Notes: generated by a model not told the origin, from the letters alone. Positions 8,765-16,896 are shown, counted from the first letter of the stretch. The stretch: 64,000 nucleotides of DNA from Pseudovibrio ascidiaceicola (GCF_900114245.1 NZ_FOSK01000001.1:186001-250000); one strand, 5' to 3'. Translations and numbers: made by a program.

Positions 8765-9478
8765 TCAGCCCTCGTCCTGCTCGTCTTCATCGAAATAATC
8801 GTCCAGATCCGCTCCGGCAAACATATGCTCACTCTCGGTCGTGACAGGCGACAGATTGAGGAACTTGGTGTTTGGCAGGTTGAGCGGCAGGTGTGTGGCA
8901 GCAACCACAAGGCCACCAGCGTGGATGTGATCGGCAATCAGCCCCAGCAACACCTCTTCAGAAGCCTTATCAAGCGCCGAGGTCGGCTCATCAAGCAACC
9001 AGATTGGACGTGGCACCACCAGCAAGCGCGCCACCGAAAGGCGTCGGCGCTGTCCAGCACTCAGGTACCCTGCTGGCAAACTGGCAGTATGCGCAATACC
9101 AAGAGTATCCAGCGCTTCCAGCTCGCTCATGCTCTCACGCACTTTGCCGCCACCAAAAGCAGCAGGCTCAAAGAAATCGCGCCAGAAGCTCAGGTTTTCA
9201 AGGACGGACTGCAGCGGCTTCAATGCATCAAGATGGCCAAAGTAGTGCGAGTGCTCGGCAACAGAGCGCTCAGGCATGCCGCCTTCCAGCTCAATCGTGC
9301 CATTCGCTTTCGCAACCAACCCTGCAATCACGCGCAACAGACTGGATTTCCCGACACCATTGGGACCCTGGACAATCAGAGCTTCGCTTGAACCAACTTC
9401 AAAGTCGACATGGTTCAAAACTCTGCGGCCACCGCGATCACATGCAACACCCTGACAGATTAACTTCAATTGGTTCAT
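8765..9478 (-). CDS. ccmA: Haem exporter ATP-binding protein CcmA
   Basis: A 237-residue ABC ATPase that energises the CcmABCD complex. Walker A is GPNGVGKSSLLR (about 42-53), the signature is LSAGQRRRLSVARLL and Walker B is WLLDEPTSALD. The acidic tail (EDEQDEG) is a local feature. ATG 9478 was chosen because it starts MNQLKLICQG as in homologues; a start at 9508 would add ten residues without a ribosome site. It is the first gene of the operon, so the promoter should lie in 9479-9619, which also holds a RIME-like repeat. Confidence 0.95.
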   Translation of the reverse strand: MNQLKLICQGVACDRGGRRVLNHVDFEVGSSEALIVQGPNGVGKSSLLRVIAGLVAKANGTIELEGGMPERSVAEHSHYFGHLDALKPLQSVLENLSFWRDFFEPAAFGGGKVRESMSELEALDTLGIAHTASLPAGYLSAGQRRRLSVARLLVVPRPIWLLDEPTSALDKASEEVLLGLIADHIHAGGLVVAATHLPLNLPNTKFLNLSPVTTESEHMFAGADLDDYFDEDEQDEG

Positions 9479-9525
9479 CGCGCCCGAAACCACCACAGCA
9501 GCACACACTGCTTATCAAACTGACG

Positions 9526-9600
9526 GCGTATCCCGAAAAATGGATCCGATTTCCGGATAAGATACGCTCCAACAAAGAATTAAAGCGATTTGCATGATCC
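9526..9600. repeat. RIME-like intergenic palindromic repeat, copy 1
   Basis: GCGTATC (9526-9532) and GATACGC (9561-9567) are perfect outer arms around CCCGAAAAATGGATCCG and TTTCCGGATAA. A trailing segment (9568-9600) ends in GCGATTTGC, also seen in the copy at 24666. Related elements are widespread between genes of Rhizobiales (RIME family). Confidence 0.65.
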
Positions 9601-9619
9601 CGTCTTTGCGCAAACCACT

Positions 9620-10060
9620 TTATTCAGGAGGCCGTATCACATTCGGCAAATCCTTCGCTCCCATAAACACGGCTAGGATTCGCGTTGGCACTGTTCCGGT
9701 ATTTTTGCCGAAGTGCCAAGTATTGACGGCCTCAATAAACGCCTCCCCCTTTTTAAAGGTCAGAGGAGCTTCTTTCTCATAGGTGATCGTCAGCTCACCA
9801 TCAAGTATATATCCGTAAAGAGGAATGGGATGCATGTGCTCTTTAACAGCCTCTCCCGGTGCCAGCGTAATGATGAGAGACGTCACCTGAGCCTGCCGAC
9901 CGGTCGGATAGAACAGAGGCTGCTTGGTAATCGTAGTCTCGCTCTTATCCAGTAAAACCTTAGTGTCCGAATAGGCCTCACCATTCTCCTGAGCCAGAGC
10001 ACTGACCGCATATCCGCCCAGCACCAGACAACAAGCACCAACCAAAACTGCAGATTTCAT
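9620..10060 (-). CDS. Secreted cupin-domain protein
   Basis: A 146-residue single cupin with a signal peptide (about 1-23, MKSAVLVGACCLVLGGYAVS). Cupin motif 1 is recognisable as GEAVKEHMHPIPLYGYILDG, with the metal-ligand H-x-H but no glutamate at the usual position. Motif 2 is KKGEAFIEAVNTWHFGKNTG. Secreted single cupins of this kind often bind a metal, but substrate and reaction are unknown. ATG 10060 starts the signal peptide; the frame extends to 10129 without a plausible start. It stands between ccmA and acnA. Confidence 0.75.
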   Translation of the reverse strand: MKSAVLVGACCLVLGGYAVSALAQENGEAYSDTKVLLDKSETTITKQPLFYPTGRQAQVTSLIITLAPGEAVKEHMHPIPLYGYILDGELTITYEKEAPLTFKKGEAFIEAVNTWHFGKNTGTVPTRILAVFMGAKDLPNVIRPPE

Positions 10061-10209
10061 GGGAAACGCCTTTCTGTTGTTTTCAGCTATTCTCTGCGCA
10101 CTTTTTCGCCACTTCTGGCAATTATTCATAGATAAACCAGAAGCACTTTACCGATAATCCCCTTCCGAGCCTTTAAAGCCACAAAGGACCAACTCAAAGG
10201 CTGGACATA

Positions 10210-10243
10210 TTGTATACCACTGTATATAATATGATTTATACAA
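10210..10243. promoter_or_regulatory. AT-rich inverted repeat, possible operator
   Basis: TTGTATA (10210-10216) and TATACAA (10237-10243) are perfect arms, and TGTATACCAC and TGTATATAAT form an internal direct repeat. TTGTATAC half-sites resemble those of GntR/FCD-type repressors. The regulator is not identified. It lies 150 bases upstream of the cupin gene and about 280 bases before acnA. Confidence 0.3.
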
Positions 10244-10483
10244 ACCCAACCCCGCTTGATCGGGCCTCCCATTCCGGCCTAATCTCACCCTAGGTAAATT
10301 ATTAGCCTTCCGCTGCGGTTCAGCTGGAACCTGCGTCAGAAAGACGCTATAGGGACGACAACTATAAGCTGATTGAATTTCAAGAAGCGCTTTTAATGCA
10401 TTTGTTAAATGATCAAGCCAACGCCATGACGGCGAGCCACTAAACTCCGGGAGATATCGGAGAGGTTCGTCAGCTCAAAGCTC

Positions 10484-10508
10484 CGTTTCCTGTTCACGGC
10501 GGGAAACG
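10484..10508 (+). promoter_or_regulatory. Hairpin in the acnA 5' leader
   Basis: CGTTTCC (10484-10490) and GGAAACG (10502-10508) form a perfect 7-bp stem ending a few bases before the AAGGAG ribosome site of acnA. It could affect translation start or mRNA stability. Confidence 0.35.
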
Positions 10509-10526
10509 AAATAAGGAGATCGCCGA

Positions 10527-13202
10527 ATGACACAATCTCTAAACAGTTTTAATGCCAAACAAACGCTGCAAGTCGGCGGCAAGTCTTACACTTACTTTTC
10601 CATTCCTGAAGCAGAAAAGAACGGCCTGACTGGCGTTTCCAAACTGCCATTCTCGCTAAAGGTGGTTCTGGAGAACCTGCTGCGTTTTGAAGATGGCCGC
10701 TCTGTCACAGCGGACGACATCAAGGCCGTTGCTGAGTGGCTCACCACCCGCACCTCCACACACGAAATCGCCTATCGCCCTGCCCGCGTGCTCATGCAGG
10801 ACTTCACCGGCGTTCCAGCCGTTGTTGACCTTGCCGCCATGCGCGATGCTGCTGTCAGCCTCGGCGGTGATCCGAAAAAGGTGAACCCACTGGTTCCCGT
10901 TGATCTCGTTATCGACCACTCCGTCATGGTGGACTATTTCGGCACCACCTCCGCTTTCGCGCTCAATGTGGAACGCGAATACGAGCGCAACAACGAGCGC
11001 TATGAATTCCTGCGCTGGGGTCAGTCCGCGTTTGATAACTTCCGCGCCGTGCCTCCAGGCACTGGCATCTGTCACCAGGTCAACCTTGAGTACCTCGCCC
11101 AGACCGTCTGGACGAAGGAAGAGAACGGCGAAACCATCGCTTACCCGGATACCCTCGTCGGCACTGACAGCCACACCACCATGGTCAACGGCCTTGCGGT
11201 CCTCGGCTGGGGCGTGGGCGGCATTGAGGCGGAAGCCGCTATGCTGGGTCAGCCGATCTCTATGCTGATCCCTGAAGTCGTCGGCTTCAAACTCACAGGC
11301 GAAATGGCAGAAGGCATCACCGCGACAGACCTCGTGCTCACCGTGGTTGAAATGCTGCGCAAGAAGGGCGTTGTCGGCAAGTTCGTAGAGTTCTACGGCC
11401 CCGGCCTCGACAACCTCTCGCTGGAAGACGCTGCCACCATTGCCAACATGGCACCGGAATACGGTGCTACCTGTGGCTTCTTCCCGGTGGACGGCGACAC
11501 CCTCAAATACCTCAGGTCCACAGGCCGCGACGCCCACCGCATCGCGCTGGTGGAGGAATACGCCAAGGTGCAGGGCATGTACCGCGACACCCACGCGGAG
11601 CCAACCTTCACCGACACGCTTGAGCTGGACATCTCCACCGTTGTGCCATCCATCGCCGGACCAAAGCGTCCGCAGGATCGTATCTCCCTGGCTGACGCCT
11701 CAGAAGGTTTTGCCAAAACCATGGCAGAGGAGTTCAAGAAAGCAGGTGAAGAGTTCAAACGCGCACCGGTGGAAGGCCGCGACCATGACCTTGGTAACGG
11801 CGACGTCGTCATCGCCGCGATCACAAGCTGTACCAACACCTCTAACCCGTCCGTTCTCATCGGCGCTGGTCTGGTGGCCCGCAAAGCCCGCGCCAAAGGC
11901 CTCCATGTGAAGCCATGGGTAAAGACCTCACTGGCACCCGGCTCTCAGGTGGTGACGGATTATCTGGAGAAAGCTGGCGTTCAGGCAGACCTCGACGCCC
12001 TCGGCTTCAACCTCACTGGCTACGGTTGCACCACCTGTATTGGTAACTCAGGCCCACTGCCGCCAGAAATCTCCAAGTCCGTCAACGACAACGACCTCGT
12101 GGCCTGCTCCGTACTGTCGGGCAACCGCAACTTCGAAGGCCGCGTCAATCCGGATGTGCGCGCCAACTATCTGGCCTCACCGCCACTGGTTGTCGCTTAT
12201 GCCATCGCAGGCTCGCTCAACATCAACGTGGCCAAAGACCCGCTCGGCAAGGATCAGGACGGCAACCCGGTCTACCTGAAGGATCTATGGCCAACCACAG
12301 AAGAGATCACCGACCTCATCCGCTCCTCCATCACGGAAGAGATGTTCGAAGAGCGTTACGGCGATGTGTTCAAGGGCGACGAGCACTGGCAGAACATCAA
12401 GGTGGAAGGCGGCATGACCTACGGCTGGCCGCCAGCATCCACCTACGTGCAGAACCCGCCTTACTTTGAAGGCATGACCATGGAGCCAGCCCCCCTCACA
12501 GATATTGAGGATGCAGCAGTCATGGGCCTGTTCCTCGATTCCATCACCACGGACCACATCTCCCCAGCCGGGGCGATCAAGGCAGACAGCCCGGCGGGCC
12601 AATACCTTGCTTCCCATCAGATCGCGCCAAAAGACTTCAACTCCTACGGCTCCCGGCGTGGCAACCACGAAGTCATGATGCGCGGCACTTTCGGCAACAT
12701 CCGCATCAAAAACCAGATGGTGCCGGGCGTGGAAGGTGGCTACACCACCAAGGATGGCAAGCAGCGTTGGATCTACGACGCCTGCATGGAATACAAAGAG
12801 GCTGGCACCCCGCTTGTTGTGTTTGCAGGCAAGGAATACGGCACCGGCTCCTCCCGCGATTGGGCGGCAAAAGGCACCAAACTACTCGGCGTCCGCGCTG
12901 TGATCGCTCAGTCCTTCGAGCGCATCCACCGCTCCAACCTCGTCGGCATGGGCGTTCTGCCCTTCACCTTTAAAGAGGGCGAGAGCTGGCAGTCCCACGG
13001 TATCGATGGAACTGAGCGCGTAACCATCCTCGGCGTAGCAGACCTTAAGCCCCGCCAGATGGTCGATATTCAGGTCGAGTTCGCTAACGGCACCAAGAAA
13101 ACCATCGAAGCCCTCTGCCGCATCGATACCGAAGACGAACTAGAATACATCAAAGCCGGCGGCATCCTGCACTACGTGCTGAGGAATTTGGTCTCCAGCT
13201 AA
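10527..13202 (+). CDS. acnA: Aconitate hydratase AcnA
   Basis: An 891-residue cytoplasmic [4Fe-4S] enzyme that converts citrate to isocitrate in the TCA cycle. Visible landmarks: [14 protein letters not shown], the first cluster cysteine in [10 protein letters not shown], the pair in [12 protein letters not shown], and the swivel domain with [14 protein letters not shown] and [15 protein letters not shown]. Length and order are those of AcnA/IRP-type aconitases. The ATG follows AAGGAG. The third codon position is strongly C/G-rich, typical of a highly expressed gene. It ends with a good terminator. A diverged copy of its last 30 codons lies at 13758-13847. Confidence 0.98.
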   Translation: MTQSLNSFNAKQTLQVGGKSYTYFSIPEAEKNGLTGVSKLPFSLKVVLENLLRFEDGRSVTADDIKAVAEWLTTRTSTHEIAYRPARVLMQDFTGVPAVVDLAAMRDAAVSLGGDPKKVNPLVPVDLVIDHSVMVDYFGTTSAFALNVEREYERNNERYEFLRWGQSAFDNFRAVPPGTGICHQVNLEYLAQTVWTKEENGETIAYPDTLVGTDSHTTMVNGLAVLGWGVGGIEAEAAMLGQPISMLIPEVVGFKLTGEMAEGITATDLVLTVVEMLRKKGVVGKFVEFYGPGLDNLSLEDAATIANMAPEYGATCGFFPVDGDTLKYLRSTGRDAHRIALVEEYAKVQGMYRDTHAEPTFTDTLELDISTVVPSIAGPKRPQDRISLADASEGFAKTMAEEFKKAGEEFKRAPVEGRDHDLGNGDVVIAAITSCTNTSNPSVLIGAGLVARKARAKGLHVKPWVKTSLAPGSQVVTDYLEKAGVQADLDALGFNLTGYGCTTCIGNSGPLPPEISKSVNDNDLVACSVLSGNRNFEGRVNPDVRANYLASPPLVVAYAIAGSLNINVAKDPLGKDQDGNPVYLKDLWPTTEEITDLIRSSITEEMFEERYGDVFKGDEHWQNIKVEGGMTYGWPPASTYVQNPPYFEGMTMEPAPLTDIEDAAVMGLFLDSITTDHISPAGAIKADSPAGQYLASHQIAPKDFNSYGSRRGNHEVMMRGTFGNIRIKNQMVPGVEGGYTTKDGKQRWIYDACMEYKEAGTPLVVFAGKEYGTGSSRDWAAKGTKLLGVRAVIAQSFERIHRSNLVGMGVLPFTFKEGESWQSHGIDGTERVTILGVADLKPRQMVDIQVEFANGTKKTIEALCRIDTEDELEYIKAGGILHYVLRNLVSS

Positions 13203-13227
13203 GATTGGCAGACAAACTACAAACACA

Positions 13228-13254
13228 AAAACGGGCCCTCCAAGGCCCGTTTTT
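13228..13254 (+). terminator. Intrinsic terminator of acnA
   Basis: AAAACGGGCC (13228-13237), loop CTCCAA, GGCCCGTTTT (13244-13253): perfect 10-bp stem ending in a T-run. Confidence 0.9.
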
Positions 13255-13291
13255 CATTGGCGGCCCTACCTTCTGAGCCACCACCTCCACC

Positions 13292-13390
13292 GATGTCATC
13301 CCGGCCCCCGAGCCGGGATCCAGAGCTACCAGCACAGACCTTAGCCACCCCCGCACTGGATCCCGCATCAAGTGCGGGAAGACGGTGGAG
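13292..13390. repeat. Composite palindromic repeat (family A), copy 1
   Basis: Two palindromes, one in TCATCCCGGCCCCCGAGCCG (from 13296) and one in GGATCCCGCATCAAGTGCGG (from 13358), are joined by a spacer beginning AGCTACCAGCACAGACCTTA. The outer ends mirror each other as GTCATCCCG and CGGGAAGAC. Similar GTCATCCCGG elements are common in alphaproteobacterial genomes. Confidence 0.8.
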
Positions 13391-13445
13391 GCTACACAAA
13401 GTTAATTTTCCCGCATAAGATGCATCTCATAAAAATTACATTCAT

Positions 13446-13628
13446 TTGGAAATCACTTTGACAGCAACATCCATTTTTCTTCGCCTCGGATTCCTTCTGC
13501 TCATTGGCGCAGTTTTCATCTATCTCGGCTATTTTCGCAGAACAAAAGCGCTGAAAGACGGGAGTTTCACTGAAAGCAACAACTGGGCAAACTTTAGCGA
13601 CCGACACGAAGGCTCCTCGGAACCATAA
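13446..13628 (+). CDS. Possible small membrane protein
   Basis: A 60-residue frame with a TTG start, sandwiched between two family A repeats. One hydrophobic segment (about 11-28, LRLGFLLLIGAVFIYLGY) is followed by a positive cluster (FRRTK) and a polar tail, which fits a single-pass inner-membrane protein. A second TTG start lies at 13458. No ATG and no strong ribosome site are present, so it may be spurious. No family recognised. Confidence 0.35.
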   Translation: MEITLTATSIFLRLGFLLLIGAVFIYLGYFRRTKALKDGSFTESNNWANFSDRHEGSSEP

Positions 13629-13653
13629 CGCCAGAAAAAAGGTAACGTTCCGA

Positions 13654-13753
13654 CGTCATCCCGCACAAGCGCAGCGCGATGCGGGACCCAGAGCTACCAA
13701 CGTAGACCTCAGCCACCCTCGTGCTGGATCCCGCATCAAGTGCGGGAGGACGG
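13654..13753. repeat. Composite palindromic repeat (family A), copy 2
   Basis: Starts CGTCATCCCGCACAAGCGCA and ends AAGTGCGGGAGGACG, with the shared interior CCCAGAGCTACCAACGTAGA. Its right end touches the duplicated acnA 3' fragment. Confidence 0.78.
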
Positions 13754-13757
13754 CGGA

Positions 13758-13847
13758 GTTTGCCGCGTCGATACAGAAGACGAACTCGAACACATCAAAG
13801 CCGGAGGCATCCTACACCATATGTTGAGAAACCTCGTCTCCGACTAA
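13758..13847 (+). pseudogene. Fragment: C-terminal 29 codons of an aconitase gene
   Basis: Ninety bases align without gaps to the last 90 bases of acnA (13113-13202), stop codon included. I count 72 identities (80%) and 23 of 29 identical residues, with most changes synonymous (for example [18 protein letters not shown] versus [18 protein letters not shown]). No start codon or upstream aconitase sequence is present. It is bounded on the left by a family A repeat. It is a remnant of a second aconitase, or the displaced 3' end left by an insertion into acnA. Confidence 0.85.
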
Positions 13848-13921
13848 GAAAAAGAGTTGTATTACAGAGAGAATCTCTGAAGACTCCAACAGGAATAATT
13901 ATAGGCTTCAGGTTATTCTTT

Positions 13922-14851
13922 TTGGAAGTCCAATGCTCATTAAGCTACGAAAATTCTTACGAAATCGACTTGCTAAACGCAAAAGATGGTATCGAGTTAA
14001 GCAACTTAAAAAAGCTGTCAATGCCGAACAGAAAGTTCGCAACAAAATATACTATCCCAAATTTCGTCGAACTACTCAAAAAATCATACAAGAAGAGACG
14101 GTTTCCTATCTACAAAATGAAGGTAAAACGCAAGTCTATCCAGAAAATCCAAGTTACTTCAGCATTAATTACAATATTCTTATCATCTATAATATTCGAT
14201 TTTGATCTCACAGTATCTATCTTAGGCATAAAACTAACACATCAACGTGATCTTGTTGCTGTTGCTGTTTTAGTTCAAACTTATGTGTCTTTAATTTTCT
14301 TGGTTCAGCACGAAAAAATATGGGCATTAAGAGCAGCAATGTTCTCAATGATAGAAGAGAGGATCGACCCACAAATATCTGAGCTCTATAAATATTCTAG
14401 CTCTCACGAAGACTACTTTATCAACTATGGCTACAACGGCCATAAAGATTTAATTTTAAATAAGTTTTTTATCGTGGCAACGTCGATACCATCATTGATT
14501 ATCGCCACATTCACTTTATTTTTTGCTGGGTTGATTATGTATGTTGGTGTCTCTTCGTTGATCTTTTTGTATCAGTCTCCCGAATGGTCAATTTTAATTA
14601 AAACAGCTTTGATCCTGACAGTAACAGGGCAAATTGGTATTATCCTAAGATACATTTTATTGTATTTTCCATTAACTATTAACGATTGGTCCGAAAACAC
14701 CAGACTAGCAATTTTGGAGCAAACGAATAGCGATCAACACAAAAATCGACTCAACGAAGTCTTTGGTGAGTACAATAAAAACAAGTTTTCCCTTGATAAA
14801 GAAATCAAGAAATTCGAACTAGTGCATGGAACTATAAATAAGAGAACCTAG
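13922..14851 (+). CDS. AT-rich gene for an unknown four-to-five-helix membrane protein
   Basis: About 309 residues if it starts at TTG 13922 (AGG nine bases upstream); the first ATG is at 14021. No family recognised. A basic N-terminal region (KKSYKKRRFPIYKMKVKRKS) precedes hydrophobic segments around TSALITIFLSSIIFDF, LVAVAVLVQTYVSLIFLV, FIVATSIPSLIIATFTLFFA with GLIMYVGVSSLIFLY, and ILIKTALILTVTGQIGIIL. The tail is polar and rich in Asn and Lys. Base composition and codon use (many AAA, ATT, TTA) are much more AT-rich than in every neighbour, which points to horizontal acquisition. It is flanked by the acnA fragment and repeat copy 3. Confidence 0.7.
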   Translation: MEVQCSLSYENSYEIDLLNAKDGIELSNLKKLSMPNRKFATKYTIPNFVELLKKSYKKRRFPIYKMKVKRKSIQKIQVTSALITIFLSSIIFDFDLTVSILGIKLTHQRDLVAVAVLVQTYVSLIFLVQHEKIWALRAAMFSMIEERIDPQISELYKYSSSHEDYFINYGYNGHKDLILNKFFIVATSIPSLIIATFTLFFAGLIMYVGVSSLIFLYQSPEWSILIKTALILTVTGQIGIILRYILLYFPLTINDWSENTRLAILEQTNSDQHKNRLNEVFGEYNKNKFSLDKEIKKFELVHGTINKRT

Positions 14852-14895
14852 ACTGAGTTATACTTCAATTATTGAACTACTTCATTTCATCCCCC

Positions 14896-14985
14896 GTCAT
14901 CCCGGCCCCCGAGCCGGGATCCAGAGCCGCCTGCACACACCCTTAGCCACCGCCCAGCTGGGTCCCGCATCGAGTGCGGGATGAC
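14896..14985. repeat. Composite palindromic repeat (family A), copy 3
   Basis: A 90-base element with perfect 9-bp terminal inverted repeats GTCATCCCG (14896-14904) and CGGGATGAC (14977-14985). Two internal palindromes are separated by GCCGCCTGCACACACCCTTA. This is the cleanest MITE-like copy. Confidence 0.85.
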
Positions 14986-15140
14986 GGTGGTGGGGATGTT
15001 GGATGGGGTGAAGGTCGCGGGCTTTGTGGGAGGAGTGACTGGCTCTCAGGCACGACGCAAACGCACCACATTCTCCACCATCCACACCCTCGTCAAAACC
15101 GACAATTTGACAACCTCAGGTTTTCATTCCACATTCATAC

Positions 15141-15202
15141 ATGAGGCCTAGAAACCTCCTCTAAGACAGCGGTAACCGCTCCCGTTAACTGGCGGATTTT
15201 TT
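15141..15202 (+). ncRNA. Candidate antisense RNA (C4/P4-CI-like)
   Basis: A 60-base segment with a small hairpin AGCGG-TAA-CCGCT (15168-15180), an alternative stem CCGC/GCGG (15076 offset: 15176-15179 with 15192-15195) and a run of six T (15197-15202), which looks like an intrinsic terminator. It carries CTAGAAACCT (15148-15157) and TAAGACAG (15162-15169). These are exactly complementary, in antiparallel order, to AGGTTTCTAG (15305-15314) and CTGTCTTA (15296-15303) of the leader downstream. Such paired short complements are the hallmark of C4-type antisense RNAs that silence a downstream gene. Family assignment is from memory of the architecture, not from a model search. Confidence 0.5.
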
Positions 15203-15240
15203 GTGCCTGCTTTATAGGTAGCGCGCAAACCCTTTGCTAT

Positions 15241-15324
15241 GAGCGGGAGGGCGGTGAATACAATACCTTCTTCGGAGGGGAATAAACTCGCCTGTCTGTC
15301 TTACAGGTTTCTAGCCTCCCGCTC
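15241..15324 (+). ncRNA. Structured leader RNA, predicted target of the antisense RNA
   Basis: Outer stem GAGCGGGAGG (15241-15250) with CCTCCCGCTC (15315-15324) is perfect over 10 bp. It encloses a hairpin CCTTC-TTCG-GAGGG (15266-15279) with a stable TTCG tetraloop and a hairpin CCTGT/ACAGG (15291-15295, 15303-15307). The 7-nt loop of that second hairpin, CTGTCTT, is complementary to the upstream candidate RNA. A further match, CCTGTAAAGACA (15369-15380), could pair with the same loop region and lies next to the ribosome site of the downstream ORF, so an either/or switch is plausible. Confidence 0.55.
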
Positions 15325-15392
15325 GCCAGTGGGCCCTAGAAAGTCGAGCTGTCGCGCGGATGTTCAACCCTGTAAAGACAAAGGGATTGAGA

Positions 15393-15719
15393 ATGACCGA
15401 CTCCGCATGTGCCTGTGGCACCACAAATACGTTCCAAAATGAAATAGACGAAGTCCTCGTCGTTGTCTCTGACCTGCAAAACCTCAGCCATATGCAGCAC
15501 TTACTGCTAACTGAGAGACTGCAGCACAGCAGCGAACGCGATGCTTTGTTCACTTTGCATAATGCCTTCCACGACCGACTGGAAGCACTCCAAAAACGCT
15601 GCGGAACTTTATCTAATGCGTATTCTAATCCGAAAACCGCTAGCACTTTTCGGGAATACGCAGGAGAGCGGGTCGCTCATCCGCAGCCGATAAACACCAA
15701 AATTCCGCTTCCTGAATAA
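15393..15719 (+). CDS. Small unknown protein downstream of the RNA switch
   Basis: A 108-residue frame starting ATG 15393, with AAAGGGA seven bases upstream; a start at 15360 lacks a ribosome site. No family recognised. The N-terminus has a Cys cluster (DSACACGTTN), the middle is Leu/His-rich and helical (SDLQNLSHMQHLLLTERLQH, HNAFHDRLEALQKRC), and the tail is polar with prolines. No membrane segment or signal peptide. Its position just behind a folded leader with antisense complementarity suggests it is the regulated product. Coding status rests on the start context and the unbroken frame only. Confidence 0.5.
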   Translation: MTDSACACGTTNTFQNEIDEVLVVVSDLQNLSHMQHLLLTERLQHSSERDALFTLHNAFHDRLEALQKRCGTLSNAYSNPKTASTFREYAGERVAHPQPINTKIPLPE

Positions 15720-15868
15720 GCCCGCCCAGCGCTCCACAAAGCAAGGGAACCTGCCCACGTGGAGCATGTGCTGGCGCACTGTGTAAGAGCATTTGGCAAC
15801 ACTGCCATCCGCTCCGGTGCCGGAAGCGAGAACGCACCCACACCCCGCATCCTCGCGGAAAGCACCCT

Positions 15869-15904
15869 GCTGGCCTGCGGAGCCACCACCCTCCGCAGGC
15901 CAGC
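15869..15904 (-). terminator. Perfect 13-bp stem-loop after the secreted protein gene
   Basis: GCTGGCCTGCGGA (15869-15881) and TCCGCAGGCCAGC (15892-15904) are perfect arms with a 10-nt loop, 2 bases past the stop of the minus-strand gene at 15907. There is no real T-run, so it may stabilise the mRNA 3' end as much as terminate. Confidence 0.65.
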
Positions 15905-15906
15905 GC

Positions 15907-16485
15907 TTACTTACCAGCGCAAATGCCGGCTTTTGTCAGGGTCAATTGCCATGCAGCAGCGGCATCAAACGGCGTGACCAGCCCGTCATCATCCTTGTTC
16001 GTGAAGCCGCCCATACCGTGCGCAATCATGTATTTCGGGTAGTAATCCGGCGCATTCTGCCCCTTTAAAAACTCGCAGGCTCCGGCAATGCCATCCTTGC
16101 TGTAATTTTCCAGCGCAGTCCCAAACGCAGTGCGCTGCGCCTCGTCCATCTTTTGAAACGTCACCATCCGCAGCACAGAAAGCGCCTGATACGCGCTCTT
16201 ATCCTTCACTCGCTGCATATCAAAGGTGCCACGCGCAAACGCCATCACATAAAGATCAACGGCAGAGCCATACTGCTCCTTCTCAATGCAATCAAAAATC
16301 GAGGCATAAAGGTCAGCCGGAGTGTAACTCGTCTTGGCGTCCTCCCGCGCAATACAGCCCACATTATGGGTCACCTGCAGGTTTCCCTCGGCCACATGAT
16401 TGGTGATTTTGCCTTGCGCCTGCGCACCACCGGCAAACAACATTGCCCCGCCCAAAAGGCTGAGAGCCAGATACGAAACTTTCAA
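15907..16485 (-). CDS. Secreted hypothetical protein
   Basis: A 192-residue protein I do not recognise. A signal peptide (MKVSYLALSLLGGAMLFAGG, cleavage after GAQA) is followed by a mature domain with three or four cysteines (VGCIARED, IFDCIEKEQYG, GACEFLKG, AGICAGK) that may form disulfides. The pattern of short helices (SAVDLYVMAFARGTFD, AYQALSVLRMVTF) recalls helical-repeat proteins, without a clear match. The TTG at 16485 is preferred because AGAGAGG lies eight bases upstream; a GTG at 16494 is the alternative. It lies in the repeat-rich accessory region. Confidence 0.65.
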   Translation of the reverse strand: MKVSYLALSLLGGAMLFAGGAQAQGKITNHVAEGNLQVTHNVGCIAREDAKTSYTPADLYASIFDCIEKEQYGSAVDLYVMAFARGTFDMQRVKDKSAYQALSVLRMVTFQKMDEAQRTAFGTALENYSKDGIAGACEFLKGQNAPDYYPKYMIAHGMGGFTNKDDDGLVTPFDAAAAWQLTLTKAGICAGK

Positions 16486-16654
16486 CGAAAACACCTCTCT
16501 ATAGTCCGGAAAGCGCCCTTCCCGGCACCTCACCAATGCAATCTGCAGGTCCCACTCATACACCCAGCACACCACCCATCACTTGACCTTCGCCAAACAC
16601 ACCCTTGTTATCCGCCAAAGCGCGCCGAGTTCTCCTCAAAGCGCGCGCCACGGC

Positions 16655-16809
16655 GTCATCCCGGGCGAAGACCCGGGACCCATAACCACAACCCTCTCGG
16701 CTCTACTCGCTAGCAATCCCCCACCCTCAAAAGCCATCGCTGCCTCACCAACACCCGCTCACGTTATGCAGCAATCTTCCATAGGTCCCGGCTCGGGGAT
16801 CGGGATGAC
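16655..16809. repeat. Composite palindromic repeat (family A, long form), copy 4
   Basis: A 155-base element opening GTCATCCCGGGCGAAGACCC and closing GGCTCGGGGATCGGGATGAC, thus with inverted ends like copy 3 but a longer interior. The interior contains AAAAGCCATCGCTGCCTCAC, shared nearly base for base with copy 5. Confidence 0.8.
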
Positions 16810-16896
16810 ACCGGTGGGGCCTCCACTCAACATCACCTAAACAACGCTTCCCAATCCTCACGAAAACCTTTGAGGCTCCCTCATCCTCCCCACGGC

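Larger units (their letters stand above)
10061..10526. other. Long intergenic region between the cupin gene and acnA
   Basis: No gene seen in 466 bases. It holds an AT-rich inverted repeat at 10210-10243, a hairpin with 5-bp arms (GCGTC/GACGC) near 10332, and a hairpin just before the acnA ribosome site (10484-10508). Both divergent promoters should lie here. Confidence 0.5.

Noticed and set aside
10656-11594. 312-codon open frame antisense to acnA
   Set aside because: Product of the strong third-position bias of acnA; no independent support.
13721-13921. N-terminal extension of the AT-rich membrane protein from a GTG at 13721
   Set aside because: This part of the frame crosses a family A repeat and the acnA fragment in another frame, so it cannot be genuine coding for that protein.
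15141-15324. Retron-type msr/msd RNA
   Set aside because: The inverted and complementary segments are there, but no reverse transcriptase gene is nearby.
15759-15977. 72-codon open frame on the plus strand
   Set aside because: It contains the 13-bp terminator hairpin and the end of the secreted-protein gene; no protein-like features.
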